Below are positions 22,048 to 37,032 of a DNA stretch of 64,000 bases, in pieces. The stretch's first letter is position 1, and each line of letters begins with the position of its first letter. The notes below the pieces were generated by a model. The model did no database searches and was not told the origin of the DNA. It was given only the letters and a program-made list of their open reading frames with translations. This DNA is from Hypericum androsaemum (taxonomy: Eukaryota > Streptophyta > Magnoliopsida > Malpighiales > Hypericaceae). Made by a program: the position numbers and the translations under genes. The stretch lies in NCBI GenBank assembly GCA_963995505.1, contig OZ023182.1, positions 10,160,707 through 10,224,706 of the forward strand, written 5' to 3'.

Positions 22048-22225
22048 TGGCACACCTGAACAATTATGACAATAAATATATACATAAAATGTGTAATGCG
22101 TCATTATTCTGCTAAGATAGAGTAACTTAAACTTCAAACTGTTACAAAGAAACTCAACACAACCCACATAGAGTTTCACAAAATATTACAAAGTACAATC
22201 CTTTCAGTTCAAAATTAATTACAAT

Positions 22226-24901
22226 TCAACGTCCACGACGGCGTCTACTCGTACTTGCCCCTACGGATACAGCTGCCGCTTTAGCTGCTTTAGCCGCTCT
22301 TGCCGCCGCAACTGCTCTTATATTAGTACAATTGGCTTTTGTGTGACCCCTTGTTTTACAGAGCGTACAACGGACGAAAGGCACTGTATCCATTTCATTA
22401 TGTATGCGCTTCCGTGGCTGTCCTCTACCCCTCGCTAATCTTTCATCTGGAATGAGCCTTACAACCGTAGGATCTTCAGGATACGGCCAATATTTAGGAT
22501 TGCCCAGAGGAACAAACTTCAGTTGGTAGCAAGCTTGTGTGGTTTCCAGGCGATAATACTTATCCACAAATATCTTGTAATCGATGCCAAGTTCAGTACA
22601 ACACGCCATCACATGTGAGCACGGATAGTGGTAAGCCTGGAATTTGCCGCAGCCACAAAATCCTGTGGAAAGATTAACTGAATGCTTTCTGTCCCCCTTT
22701 TGTCTTCTCATATCGTACCCAGTGCGAACTTCGTACGATCCAACTGTACTGTCAGAAACTCGCACTCTATGTCCATTGGCCTTTCCCTCCCACCGCTCCA
22801 ACCTGTTTAGGAGCCTCTGTGACATCAATATTTTGCCAGTACAGCTCTCTTTCATACACTTAGTTGATCTCTCTTCAAAATATTCGGTTAGCTTGTTAAA
22901 TGTCTCTGCCACCAAGGCCGTCACCGGTAAACGACGAACTTTTTTGAAGATCATATTTACGCACTCGGCAAAATTCGTCGTCATGTTACCATATCGGCGT
23001 CCGCCATCCCACGCTAAGCTCCACTTGGGCAATTCCTGTTCATACATCCAGTTGAAGACCTCCTGGTCGACATTCCATATTTCTCGCATGTTAGCTTCCA
23101 ACTTCCACAGTTGAGCTTGCATTCCTACAACCAACATAGTAAAAATATTAAATGTGGAGTAACAACTTGTAAAATAGTTTTAGACTACAAAACATTTGTG
23201 CATGTCACCTGCAATCTTCATGACATTCCTCATGGCGTCGTTTTTGAAGTGTTTGTTAAGATTGCTTGCTACGTGTCGAAGACAATATCGATGGGCGGTA
23301 TCACTGTCTTCTCCCCAACCATACTCCGTATTCATTGCCTTTAATATGCCAGCATGTCGATCAGAAATAACACATATTCCATGTCGGCCAGGCGTGACGT
23401 ACTTCCGGACTTGTTTCATGAACCACGGCCAACTATCCGTGTTCTCACCCTCTACCAGAGCAAATGCTATTGGAATTATAGCATTATTACCATCAATTGC
23501 AGTGGCGATCAGGAGGACATGCTTGTATTTTCCATACAAGAACGTTCCATCAATCTCCAAGACAGGCATGCAATGTTTGAAAGCTTCAATGCAAGGCTTG
23601 AAGCTCCAAAAAACTCGCTTAAAGATCTTTGTTCCAGGAATTAGTGCTTCCACGTAACCAGGGAGGGTGTGATAATATTCCCATTCAACAACAGTTCCAG
23701 GATTATTTGCCTTGCATGCTGCAAACCATTGCGGAAGGCGATTGTAAGATTCTTGCCAATCCCCCCATAAATCTTGAAACGCCTTCTCTTTTGCCCACCA
23801 AGTCTTCGTATACGAGGGTCTAAACTTCATATGGTCGTGGATCTCTGACCTTAAAGTGGCCACACGAATTTCTGGTTGCTCCTCTACTCGTTTCTTAATA
23901 ATTTGTGCAATGAAAGCAGAAGTGAGTTGTTTATGATCCTGCGACTTTCGTAGGCGACCACAGGTATGTGGGTAGGTGTGTTTCATGATTTTCCATGGAC
24001 TGAAAAGTGTGCCCCTTCTTTCCTGTGAGACACGGATCTCCCATTTGCAATCATCAGTCTCCCATTTTTTACACTTCACAGAAAAAGTTTCTGGCCTTGT
24101 TTCTTTTCGGACAAACTCACGCCCATCGTTCATTACGAACGCCTCGATCTCCCTCTTTGCATCAAATTTGCTCTTCCAAATCGTACCCTCTTTCAACAAA
24201 CCAGAACAACTTCCATCTATTGCTCGGTCGCAATCCCATTCTTCACCATAAACAGTCATCGATGATTGTTCACCGGGATCAGTTAGAGCGAGTTCACCGT
24301 ATTGTTGTTCTCGGTATTGTTGTTCCTCTTCTTCTACTACTTCTTCTTCATCTTCGTCTTCTTCTGCTTCATTTTCGTCTTCTTCTGCTTCGTCTTCGTC
24401 TTCTACTTCTTCTGCTTCGTCTTCATGATCAAAATTGTATGTGGCATATGGACCCGTCTCTCTAGGATCATTTTCAAACCAATCAAATATTGGTTCATGA
24501 GCAACATCCATCCCCGTTGACGTACCAGCTTCAACGACAAACGGGTTGTAATTATTAACCCTCTTTTCCACAATGATTGTAAGCTTAATCTCCTTCACCA
24601 TTGGTCCAAAGAAGTTAATCATGGTCTCCAGCATTATCCTAACATCTTCATCGTCGTTAATAAACATTGGACCAAATTGTCCTCTTCCAAATGGACATCT
24701 AAATATCAATGGCCCAAATTCTTCATTTGGACCTATTGGGATCTTTTCGTTAACTTTTTTCTGCAAGATATTGTATCTAACAAATGCTGCATGAAACTTC
24801 AACTTCTCTTTCCTACCACCTTGGTAATCAAAACCGGTTTCATTGTTGTTGAAAATTACTCCATCGTATTTCAACTTTATTCTTATAACCCGGTTAGCCA
24901 T
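22226..24901 (-). CDS. MULE transposase (MURA/MuDR type)
   Basis: Two exons (24901-23209, 23124-22226) give 863 aa. Order: an N-terminal domain of about 120 aa with an Ile/Val-rich PB1-like look; a very acidic stretch (about 158-195); a MuDR-type DNA-binding part with conserved Cys/His (VKCKKWETDDCKWEIRVS, HTYPHTCG, about 240-320); the MULE catalytic domain; a SWIM zinc finger (C721, C723, C733, H735); and a CCHC knuckle (C817, C820, H825, C830). The catalytic acidic residues are likely D451 (LEIDGTF), D514 (VISDRHAG) and E618 (NFAECVN). The C-terminus is Ala-rich, then RRRRGR, a possible nuclear signal. No stops or frameshifts, so potentially active. It lies upstream of and in the same direction as the OB-fold gene, with about 180 bp between them. 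Confidence 0.93.
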
Positions 24902-25116
24902 TATGAATACTACAACAAAAGAAAACAGTATGCAATTCTATATTAGCAACACAAAACATAATTTATATTAACGAAAATATCATATAAACATACATTCTTC
25001 TCCATCAATTTTTTGGTCCGAGACCACCTTAAGAACCAGATGAAATTTAATCGGACTGGCAGGGTGGTCACTTTTTGTACTCGACCATCCGGAATTTACC
25101 AAGAAAAAATTCACAA

Positions 25117-25215
25117 TCTGACCGGTCCGACCGGTCCGACCGACCCGACCGACCCGACCGGTCCGACCGGTCCGACCAGTCCGACCATTCCGACTCATTA
25201 AACCGGTCTGGCCAT
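25117..25215. repeat. Right subterminal GACCGGTCC repeat cluster
   Basis: About nine tandem 10-bp units of the form gaccggtccg/gacccgaccg, followed by a degenerate ccggtctggcc. Similar in core to the left cluster at 16800-17020. Confidence 0.75.
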
Positions 25216-25242
25216 TGGGGTTGGTCAGTTTATAAAATTCGC

Positions 25243-25475
25243 ACACCCACAAAATTTTAAACAATCAGATATCACACTCAAAAAATATAAGGAATTAATA
25301 ATTTCAAAAGCTAACATATACTAATTATTTTTAATTAATGAACAAACTCTACATATATACACCCACAAAATTTTAAACAATCAGATATCACACTCAAAAA
25401 ATAGAAACAATTAATAATTTCACAGCTAAAATATACTAATTATTTTTAATTAATGAACAAACTCTACATATATAC
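25243..25475. repeat. Tandem duplication of about 116 bp inside the MULE
   Basis: Two nearly identical adjacent copies (25243-25358 and 25359-25475), each starting acacccacaaaattttaaac. They lie between the right subterminal cluster and the right TIR. Non-coding. Confidence 0.85.
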
Positions 25476-25593
25476 CAAAATATTAAAGTAAATTAATTTA
25501 CCTGGTTTTGGGCAGGGTCTTCTATGGTGGTACGCAGGACGTCTTCGTATGGATGACAAAAGGCTTCTGCGAGGTATCCATTATATAGGCGAT

Positions 25594-25894
25594 ATGACGA
25601 CCAAGATCCGACCAAAAAAGTCGGATCTTGGACCAATATGATAAATTCGACAAAAAATGTCGGATCTTGGTCATATCCGAAATCTCCTTTTCAGATTTCG
25701 GATATGACCTATCGACCAAGATCCGACTAAAAAAGTCGGATCTTGGTCATCTGACAAAAAAAGTCGGATCTTGGTCCAAGATCTGACTTTTTCCGGCGTC
25801 CGTGCCACGTGGACACCGTCCCCGCAATACTTTCATTTCGGACGCTTTTTTCACAAAAAAGGGTGAATAGTAACACCATAAAGAAAAAAAACCC
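25594..25894 (-). repeat. Right terminal inverted repeat of the MULE
   Basis: Inverted copy of the left TIR with the same palindromic aagatccgac modules. It ends in AAAACCC immediately before the duplicated actcctct. Confidence 0.9.
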
Positions 25895-26337
25895 ACTCCT
25901 CTCCCGTTCCAATTCCATGATCCCATCCCATCCTGATTAATTTTTTTTTCTATTTCCTTTTCTTTTTCAAGAATATACTTAATTGTAGTTATTGTATTGA
26001 ATATTTCCAAGTCTTGCATTTGTTGGGGCTTGGACCAGGACCCAGCCGACCCCCTTCTTACAATTTTTTTTGGAAAAAGTACACGTAAGAATTGATATGT
26101 GTTTTAAAATTTTAGATTTGGTTCTTGTGATTATTTTTTTAGATAGTTGACGTCCTACTTTGATGATTTTTTGTTTAAATCGTTGCTGACACGTATGGAG
26201 TAACGACTGTTCCTCGCTGAATTAACTTTGTTCCTAGTTCAATTCCTAACTGCAACTGCTAATTATAAATTAATGATAAATTAGTTCTAGAATAAATCCA
26301 CAACCGCAAATCATCCAAGAACAATAATAAGTACAAG
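25895..26337. repeat. Right part (B) of the MULE-split duplicated unit
   Basis: It begins with the second copy of the target duplication and matches 26596-27045. One visible difference is a roughly 10-bp indel near 26090 compared with 26790. It is followed directly by the second copy of part A. Confidence 0.85.
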
Positions 26338-26340
26338 AAA

Positions 26341-27045
26341 CAACGCTTCTTCTTTCCAACTTCGCCTTTGACTTTGATTGCACCCAGACCGGATCCAGTC
26401 CACGCGCCCACGCCCACCTCTTGCGATTTTTCTTGTTAATTACTCTTTTCTTTTTAAACGTGTTTCTAGAATTACAATACACCAACAATTCAATGCATAA
26501 ACTCAAGTGATTATAATTTCTAAAAGAAACGTTTAATTAAATTTAATCCCGAAGCCGGCCTATCACCACTTTTTTAAGGGGAGAGGCTGGCCCCCACTCC
26601 TCTCCCGTTCCAATTCCATCCCGTCCCATCCTGATTAATTTTTTTTCTATTTCCTTTTCTTTTTCAAGAATATACTTAATTGTAGTTATTGTATTGAATA
26701 TTTCCAAGTCTTGCATTTGTTGGGGCTTGGACCAGGACCCAGCCGACCCCCTTCTTACAATTTTTTTTGGAAAAAGTACACGTAAGAATTTCACGTTGAG
26801 GATATGTGTTTTAAAATTTTAGATTTGGTTCTTGTGATTATTATTTTTAGACAATTGACGTCCTACTTAGATGATTTTTTGTTTAAATCGTTGCTGACAC
26901 GTGTGGAGTAACGACTGTTCCTCGCTGAATTAACTTTGCTCCTAGTTCAATTCCTAACTGTAATCGCTAATCATAAATTAATGATAAATTAGTTCTAGAA
27001 TAAATCCACAACCGCAAATCATCCAAGAACAATAATAAGTACAAG
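26341..27045. repeat. Uninterrupted second copy of the A-B unit (empty MULE site)
   Basis: Contains part A' (26341-26603) joined directly to part B' (26604-27045) with a single actcctct at the junction. It documents the pre-insertion target sequence of the MULE. Non-coding: fragments of the ALIS upstream region and AT-rich DNA. Confidence 0.85.
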
Positions 27046-28668
27046 GAATAAGTAAATGCTATTGAATTAAATTGAATAACCAAGATCTTCACAACCAAAA
27101 CCTGGGTCTCCTCTCTCGACTCGACCTAGAGATTTAGTTCCTCATAATCTTGGCAAAGACAAAATATCAAAAGTATTTGTTCTTTGGAATAAAAAGGTCC
27201 CATCTAAAATAAGTCTAGAGGCTTATATATAAGTCCTCCTAACTCTAAAAACCTACAAGGGTCGTCCACAGAGTCTTAGGCGATTAGAAATTGAATTTCC
27301 AAAATTGCCCCTTAAAATTCGCTAATAATATTCTGCCAGACCAGCCTTCATTATTTTGGTCGTATCTCCCTTGTCCAAGCTCCGATTTACTCTAATTCGG
27401 CTTTCAAATTGACCAAAATACCCTTCCAAGTCAGCTGTTCTTGCTAGACTCCTTCTTCAAGTATAATTCCTTTCCAAAATTTTCTCCTTTTCCTACAATT
27501 TAGCACAAAGAACTCATTAGTCACCCAAAACTTAAATGTTGACTAAAATGATACTAAACTAAAGACAATAGTGCAAAAATGACTCAAAATTCTATGTGTT
27601 TAATGCGCGTTTTAGACACACATCAAAACTCAAGTCATTTACAGTCCCTTTTTAGTCCAAACAACAATAATGAATTAAAGCAACAACAATATTTTGCAGG
27701 AAGCAAGAAAATTAGCAATTCAGAGTTCTGAGTTTTGGGGATTTAGGGTTTTGGTAAATTGGGAGGCTACCAGACTAAAGAAGAGGGCGAAGGAGAACAG
27801 ATGAGTGTGGAGGAGCGCCGAGGAAGGGGATTTAAGTTTTGGGGTTTAGGAATTTAGGTTTAGATTTGGTATTTAACATGGAGGGTGGATGGAGAACGAG
27901 CGGAGGAGAGGGCAAATGAGGGCAAAGGAAGGTGGCGAGACGAAACAACAAAATTAATAGTTGAAAAGGGGGAGGGAGAACTTACCGCTGGAACTTCCGA
28001 TGGCGCCGGGGCAGTACATGAAGATTTTCACTACCACCGCTCCTTTAGATTTCCACCATTCACAATGGCTTTCTCCCTTTGTTCTGGGTTCTTCTCTGTT
28101 CTTACATTGCCAGAGATCGGAGACGACGAGCAGAGGGGAGAGCCGGAAGGAGGCTGTTTGAGGAAGAACGAGTCTTTTGATGGGGTATAGACTGAGGGTT
28201 GGTTGGACTTGTTTCATCTACTTTAGAGAGAGGAGAGAGATGGAGGGGAAAGGGAAGAAGAAAAGGGATTATTTTGAATAAAATGTAAACTAGTGTGAGA
28301 TTCTTTCAAAGTTTTTACTACGACACATCAGCAACAGCTGGGTAAAACATTTCCGAGATGGCTTGCCACGTAGGGCATAAAATGTCGCTGTTTTAATTTT
28401 GGGCAGAAGGAGCTGTCTGTGAGATCCTTTAGAAAATTCAGGGACCCGTTTTAGAAGTTTTTTATCACATGGTTGAAAGTGTAAATCGGCCAAACTTTCC
28501 CGTTTTATTGGAACTCCCTTTCTTACACATTTGGAGCGGACGACAGCTCACTCAACCCCCTATCACACTGCGCTGCATCTATCATCTATTCAGTGACGTC
28601 AACACCTGGCTCAATAAACCACCGACTCTTTTTTTTTTATCGGGAGGAACAAGAAGAAGAAGCTCAAA
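27046..28668. other. Spacer with possible decayed LTR; upstream region of SSADH gene
   Basis: 27.0-27.65 kb has features seen in Ty3/gypsy LTRs read on the minus strand (a tatataag TATA-like motif near 27225, the gcgcgttttagacacacatca edge near 27605-27625), but no TSD or internal domain was found. From 27.7 kb to 28.67 kb the DNA contains short frames (for example 27885-28190) without a domain. The region just before 28669 is presumably the SSADH promoter and leader. Confidence 0.35.
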
Positions 28669-33479
<4,811 letters not shown>

Positions 33480-34985
33480 GGTTGTGATTTCACGACATGT
33501 ACCGTAGTATGCCAGTTTTATCCTTGTCTTTCTACTCTTAGTCAAACTAGAATCTAACCCTCCTGTTTTGTCGGACGATGCGAACTTGAGTTTTTAATCA
33601 TTTTTATAGAGAAAATTTCAGACAAGATTAGTTTATTTTTTGTAGGAAAAAGTTAAGATAAGTATGTGGTTTCATCGTTTTCGTCTTAGGGTCATGAAGT
33701 TTAGTTTGGTGGAAGGAGGTGGGTTTACTTCAAGATGGGAAAATGTTGGCGTTGGAGTCCGATTAGACAAGTCCTCTTTTACTTCAAGAGGAACTTTATT
33801 AGAGAAACGATTGCATGAAAATTTAGGAAAGGGTTTAAAATAAATATAGGATCTGGATCGTGCAAGTAGCAACAATCTACATACGATTACCCTCTACTGA
33901 AGATATTGCTTGTAGTAGTGGGGGCCCATTAGTGTAATATGGATGGCGGTGGTATATAGCTTAGTTGTGAATTTTGGGGGTTTGGATTGGGTACGGAGTG
34001 AAGAAATCATTTCGAACGGTTTGGAATGAAGGGGGGACTGCGCTGGCAAGCGTAGGTATGTGATACTGGCATGCGCAGTTATGTGATACTGGCATGCGCT
34101 ATTATGTGATATTGGTATGCGCAGTTATGTCATAATGGCATTTGTTTCAGGTATGTGTTTGCTCGTGGCTTTTTTTATTTTGGTCCCTATATTTTAGCAT
34201 TTTTGCAAGAAAACTTTTGCGTGTTTTCATTCTGAACGGTTCAGAATCTGGGCATTCCGTACCCAATTCATACCCGAATTTTGGATGCTAATCTATTTTA
34301 AAAAAAAGAATGAAGAATGTTTTGGCATTGTAAAGTGGGTGGTGGCGTAAAGATGGGAACCACAAATTAAGATTTACCTTATATTTTATTTATATCATCT
34401 GCATTCTACTTATTCGCCAATTAATTCCGATTTTATTTTTAAAAGGAGGCTAATTAAAATACTGTTGTATTACCATAAATTTATACTCGAGACCCGTGTT
34501 ATAGCAATATTTTTACTAAACATTTAGAAATGTTTGGTGAGAGGTTTAGCTTGCCTTGGAAAGAAAAGAGAGGAATATATTCGTTCATTGGCAGCACAAG
34601 GCAGCGGGGATAGGATATATTCACTTCAGACTAAAAAGGATGCTTGTATTTCAAGCTGTATACTAAAAAGTCTCACGTCGATGGTTAATCTTTTTCTTTT
34701 CTTTTTTGGTGATGGCTAACTAAAAGTTAAAACACCGCTTTTTGCTAATGCCATAGATTAGGGATGAATTGATAGATAGAGAAGACGACAAGAGCCAAGT
34801 TCTAAAGCAAGGAGTGCCTGCTGTGCTGGGCGGCTGGGCTTCATAATCTAATTCCTTTCCCGCTTATAATCCTTTGACCAATTATATCCAAATTCTAGGT
34901 ATATATCATATCCACATACAGTACAACTTCTCTTTTTTTTGAAGAAGAAGAAAAAAATATAACTTCAGAGAATTTATTATTTAAA

Positions 34986-35027
<42 letters not shown>

Positions 35028-36394
35028 TTCTCCAAAAATTTTAAAATTGAGTTTTTTTAGTAATAAATTTGTAAATACTAAAAATTGACTTTGTCTATAT
35101 TCAAATAATTTAAAATCTTGGCTTATTAGGTTATCAAAATGTTATACTTGTCGAAATATTTTTTCATAACAACACGACGATCGCTAGTATCATTTAAAAA
35201 CAATCTAGAAGATGAATAATAATGTAAAACCTATCAAAATAAGTAAGTTTAGTACAAATTAATATCTTAAAAAGTATAAAAATTGAGTGTACCCAAATTT
35301 AGCACAAAAATTATCTGAAAAAAGTATTAGTTATTATGATAGAGAGGTTATTAAATTTTAACAATGGTCCGACTCAGAATTGAGACTTTTTATCAGTTTA
35401 GAGAGATTATCACTTTACAATAGATCACTTTATAGATATTTTACTATATATCTAATTGGTATTAATAAAATATCCAAATAAGGAGAATTGAGTGGACATT
35501 GGAGCTATTTGGAATTATTATTATTATATGTAACGCAATATTATTAGGGGCTTAAGGCAATTTATTTTTTTTAAAGGTAAATATTATACCTAGTTACAAT
35601 GTCAATGATTGAACTCTTGTCTTCTTTGAAGTTAAGTAACGCCTATGCTGCTATGCCAAATGTCTGTTGTCTTAAAGCAATTTATGTTAATTATTTCAGT
35701 GATCATGGCAGGGATTTAAATGCCGCCTTATTTATTTCAAAATAAACAGAGTTCTTTTTTTTTGTTAGTCCCTATTTTATGACGCAACTCTTTCAATATA
35801 TTTTTATCTTGATCCAAATTTTTTTAATTGAATCCAAATCATTGTACAAACTTCCATTGATTAAAATAAGGAGAATTTGGCACAACAATACTAGCAAAGC
35901 GGTCGGTAATACTGAAAGTAAGATAATGATCGCTCGAGGGTCACACTCCAACCCAAAATTTTAAAGTTATAAGTATGTGAATTTTCTATACTTATAAAGT
36001 TGTCTAACTAATATGAGATTTCTTAATCGTGCACTTTATTAATATAGATAACATAATTAAATCACATGAATCTTTTTTAACATATCTTAACGGATATCAG
36101 ACTATCCATAAGTAGCGGTGCAAAATATAAAGTTTAATACATGATAAATATAAAATGAATAAAAATATAAAAATTGTACTTGCTTTGGTTGTTTTTAAAA
36201 CAAAAGGTATGCTAGTACTCCACCGTGATGTGTATGCATATACACCTCGCAAGTATAAAGATTCTCTTTCTATATCTAACTTACATTTTTTGATCAAGAA
36301 GGAAATCAAATCGAGAAAGCTGCATGTAATCTGGTCAACTTTTCAAATTACCCGTTACATCCAGCACCCACCCAGGATATACATTCGCTTTCTA

Positions 36395-36436
<42 letters not shown>

Positions 36437-36900
36437 TCGGCTTTCCTACTACGTACCAAATACAAAATGAACTTAGATACGGTTATTTAACATTTATCAA
36501 AGTGGGGGCAATTTCCCATGCTTAAAATTATAAATTAGTTGTTTTTTTAAATACTTTACAAAGTTGTCTTATTGATTTGCAGAATTATCCTCAATAGATT
36601 TCTTATTTCAGAAATTGTACCATTTATTATCATATATATATATAAATATGAGTGCCCATAAATAAAAATTATATTAGTGCGATGCAAAAAGCTCTTAAAA
36701 TAGATGCAGGACCATTAAACTCACTCCAATAGTCTTACATATATGATACACGCACATATATATATATGATGCAAAAAAAATACAGGAAAGGGAGGGAGGC
36801 GGATAAAGTTTGGGGGTTAATAATAGGTACACTCATATTTATTAACGCAAAGGGTACTGATTCTGAATAGAGAGAGATATTTATTAGAGTAGAGAGTTGG
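33480..36900. other. AT-rich intergenic region with TA microsatellites
   Basis: About 3.4 kb with no convincing gene. It includes four imperfect 27-bp units of atgtgatactggcatgcgcagtt (34050-34150), a long TA run (about 34990-35024), a second TA run (about 36400-36433) and more AT-rich DNA. Possible remnants of mobile elements could not be delimited. Confidence 0.6.
34985..35025. repeat. TA dinucleotide microsatellite
   Basis: An uninterrupted (TA)n run of about 35 bp in intergenic DNA. Similar shorter runs are at 36402-36433, 50130-50152 and 58380-58398. Confidence 0.85.
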
Positions 36901-36907
36901 ACTCTGG

Positions 36908-36915
36908 TATAAATA
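36908..36915 (+). promoter_or_regulatory. TATA box of the MYB-CC gene
   Basis: TATAAATA lies about 120 bp before the ATG, followed by a leader that contains a long CT microsatellite (36975-37020). Confidence 0.6.
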
Positions 36916-36972
36916 AAAACGCAGCTTACCCATCTTTATTCCGGCTGCCCATTTGCATCGCATTTGTTCTTG

Positions 36973-36974
<2 letters not shown>

Positions 36975-37020
<46 letters not shown>
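36975..37020. repeat. CT microsatellite in the 5' leader of the MYB-CC gene
   Basis: About 22 CT units directly upstream of the start codon region. It is open in the frame of the gene and could add a Leu/Ser run if the upstream ATG at 36964 were used. Confidence 0.85.
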
Positions 37021-37022
<2 letters not shown>

Positions 37023-37032
37023 CGGGGCTCGA

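Larger units (their letters stand above)
15775..25894. mobile_element. Autonomous-looking Mutator-like element (MULE) with three genes
   Basis: A 10,120-bp class II element. It has long TIRs (about 298 bp left, 301 bp right), begins GGG and ends CCC, and is flanked by an 8-9 bp target duplication. Internal order: left TIR, GC-rich tract, TTAGTTAATT repeats, GACCGG-type repeats, PMD gene (+), HROB-like gene (-), MURA transposase gene (-), GACCGG-type repeats, a 116-bp tandem duplication, right TIR. All three genes reconstruct without stops or frameshifts, and the outermost 125 bp of the two TIRs differ at very few positions, so the insertion looks recent. The insertion sits in the upstream region of the ALIS gene. 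Confidence 0.92.

Noticed and set aside
24007..24465. Plus-strand frames opposite the MURA transposase
   Set aside because: They mirror the acidic Glu/Asp-rich stretch of the transposase (poly-Leu/Phe text) and have no domain of their own.
27885..28190. 101-codon frame upstream of SSADH
   Set aside because: Charged, low-complexity start and no recognisable domain; the opposite strand is also open.
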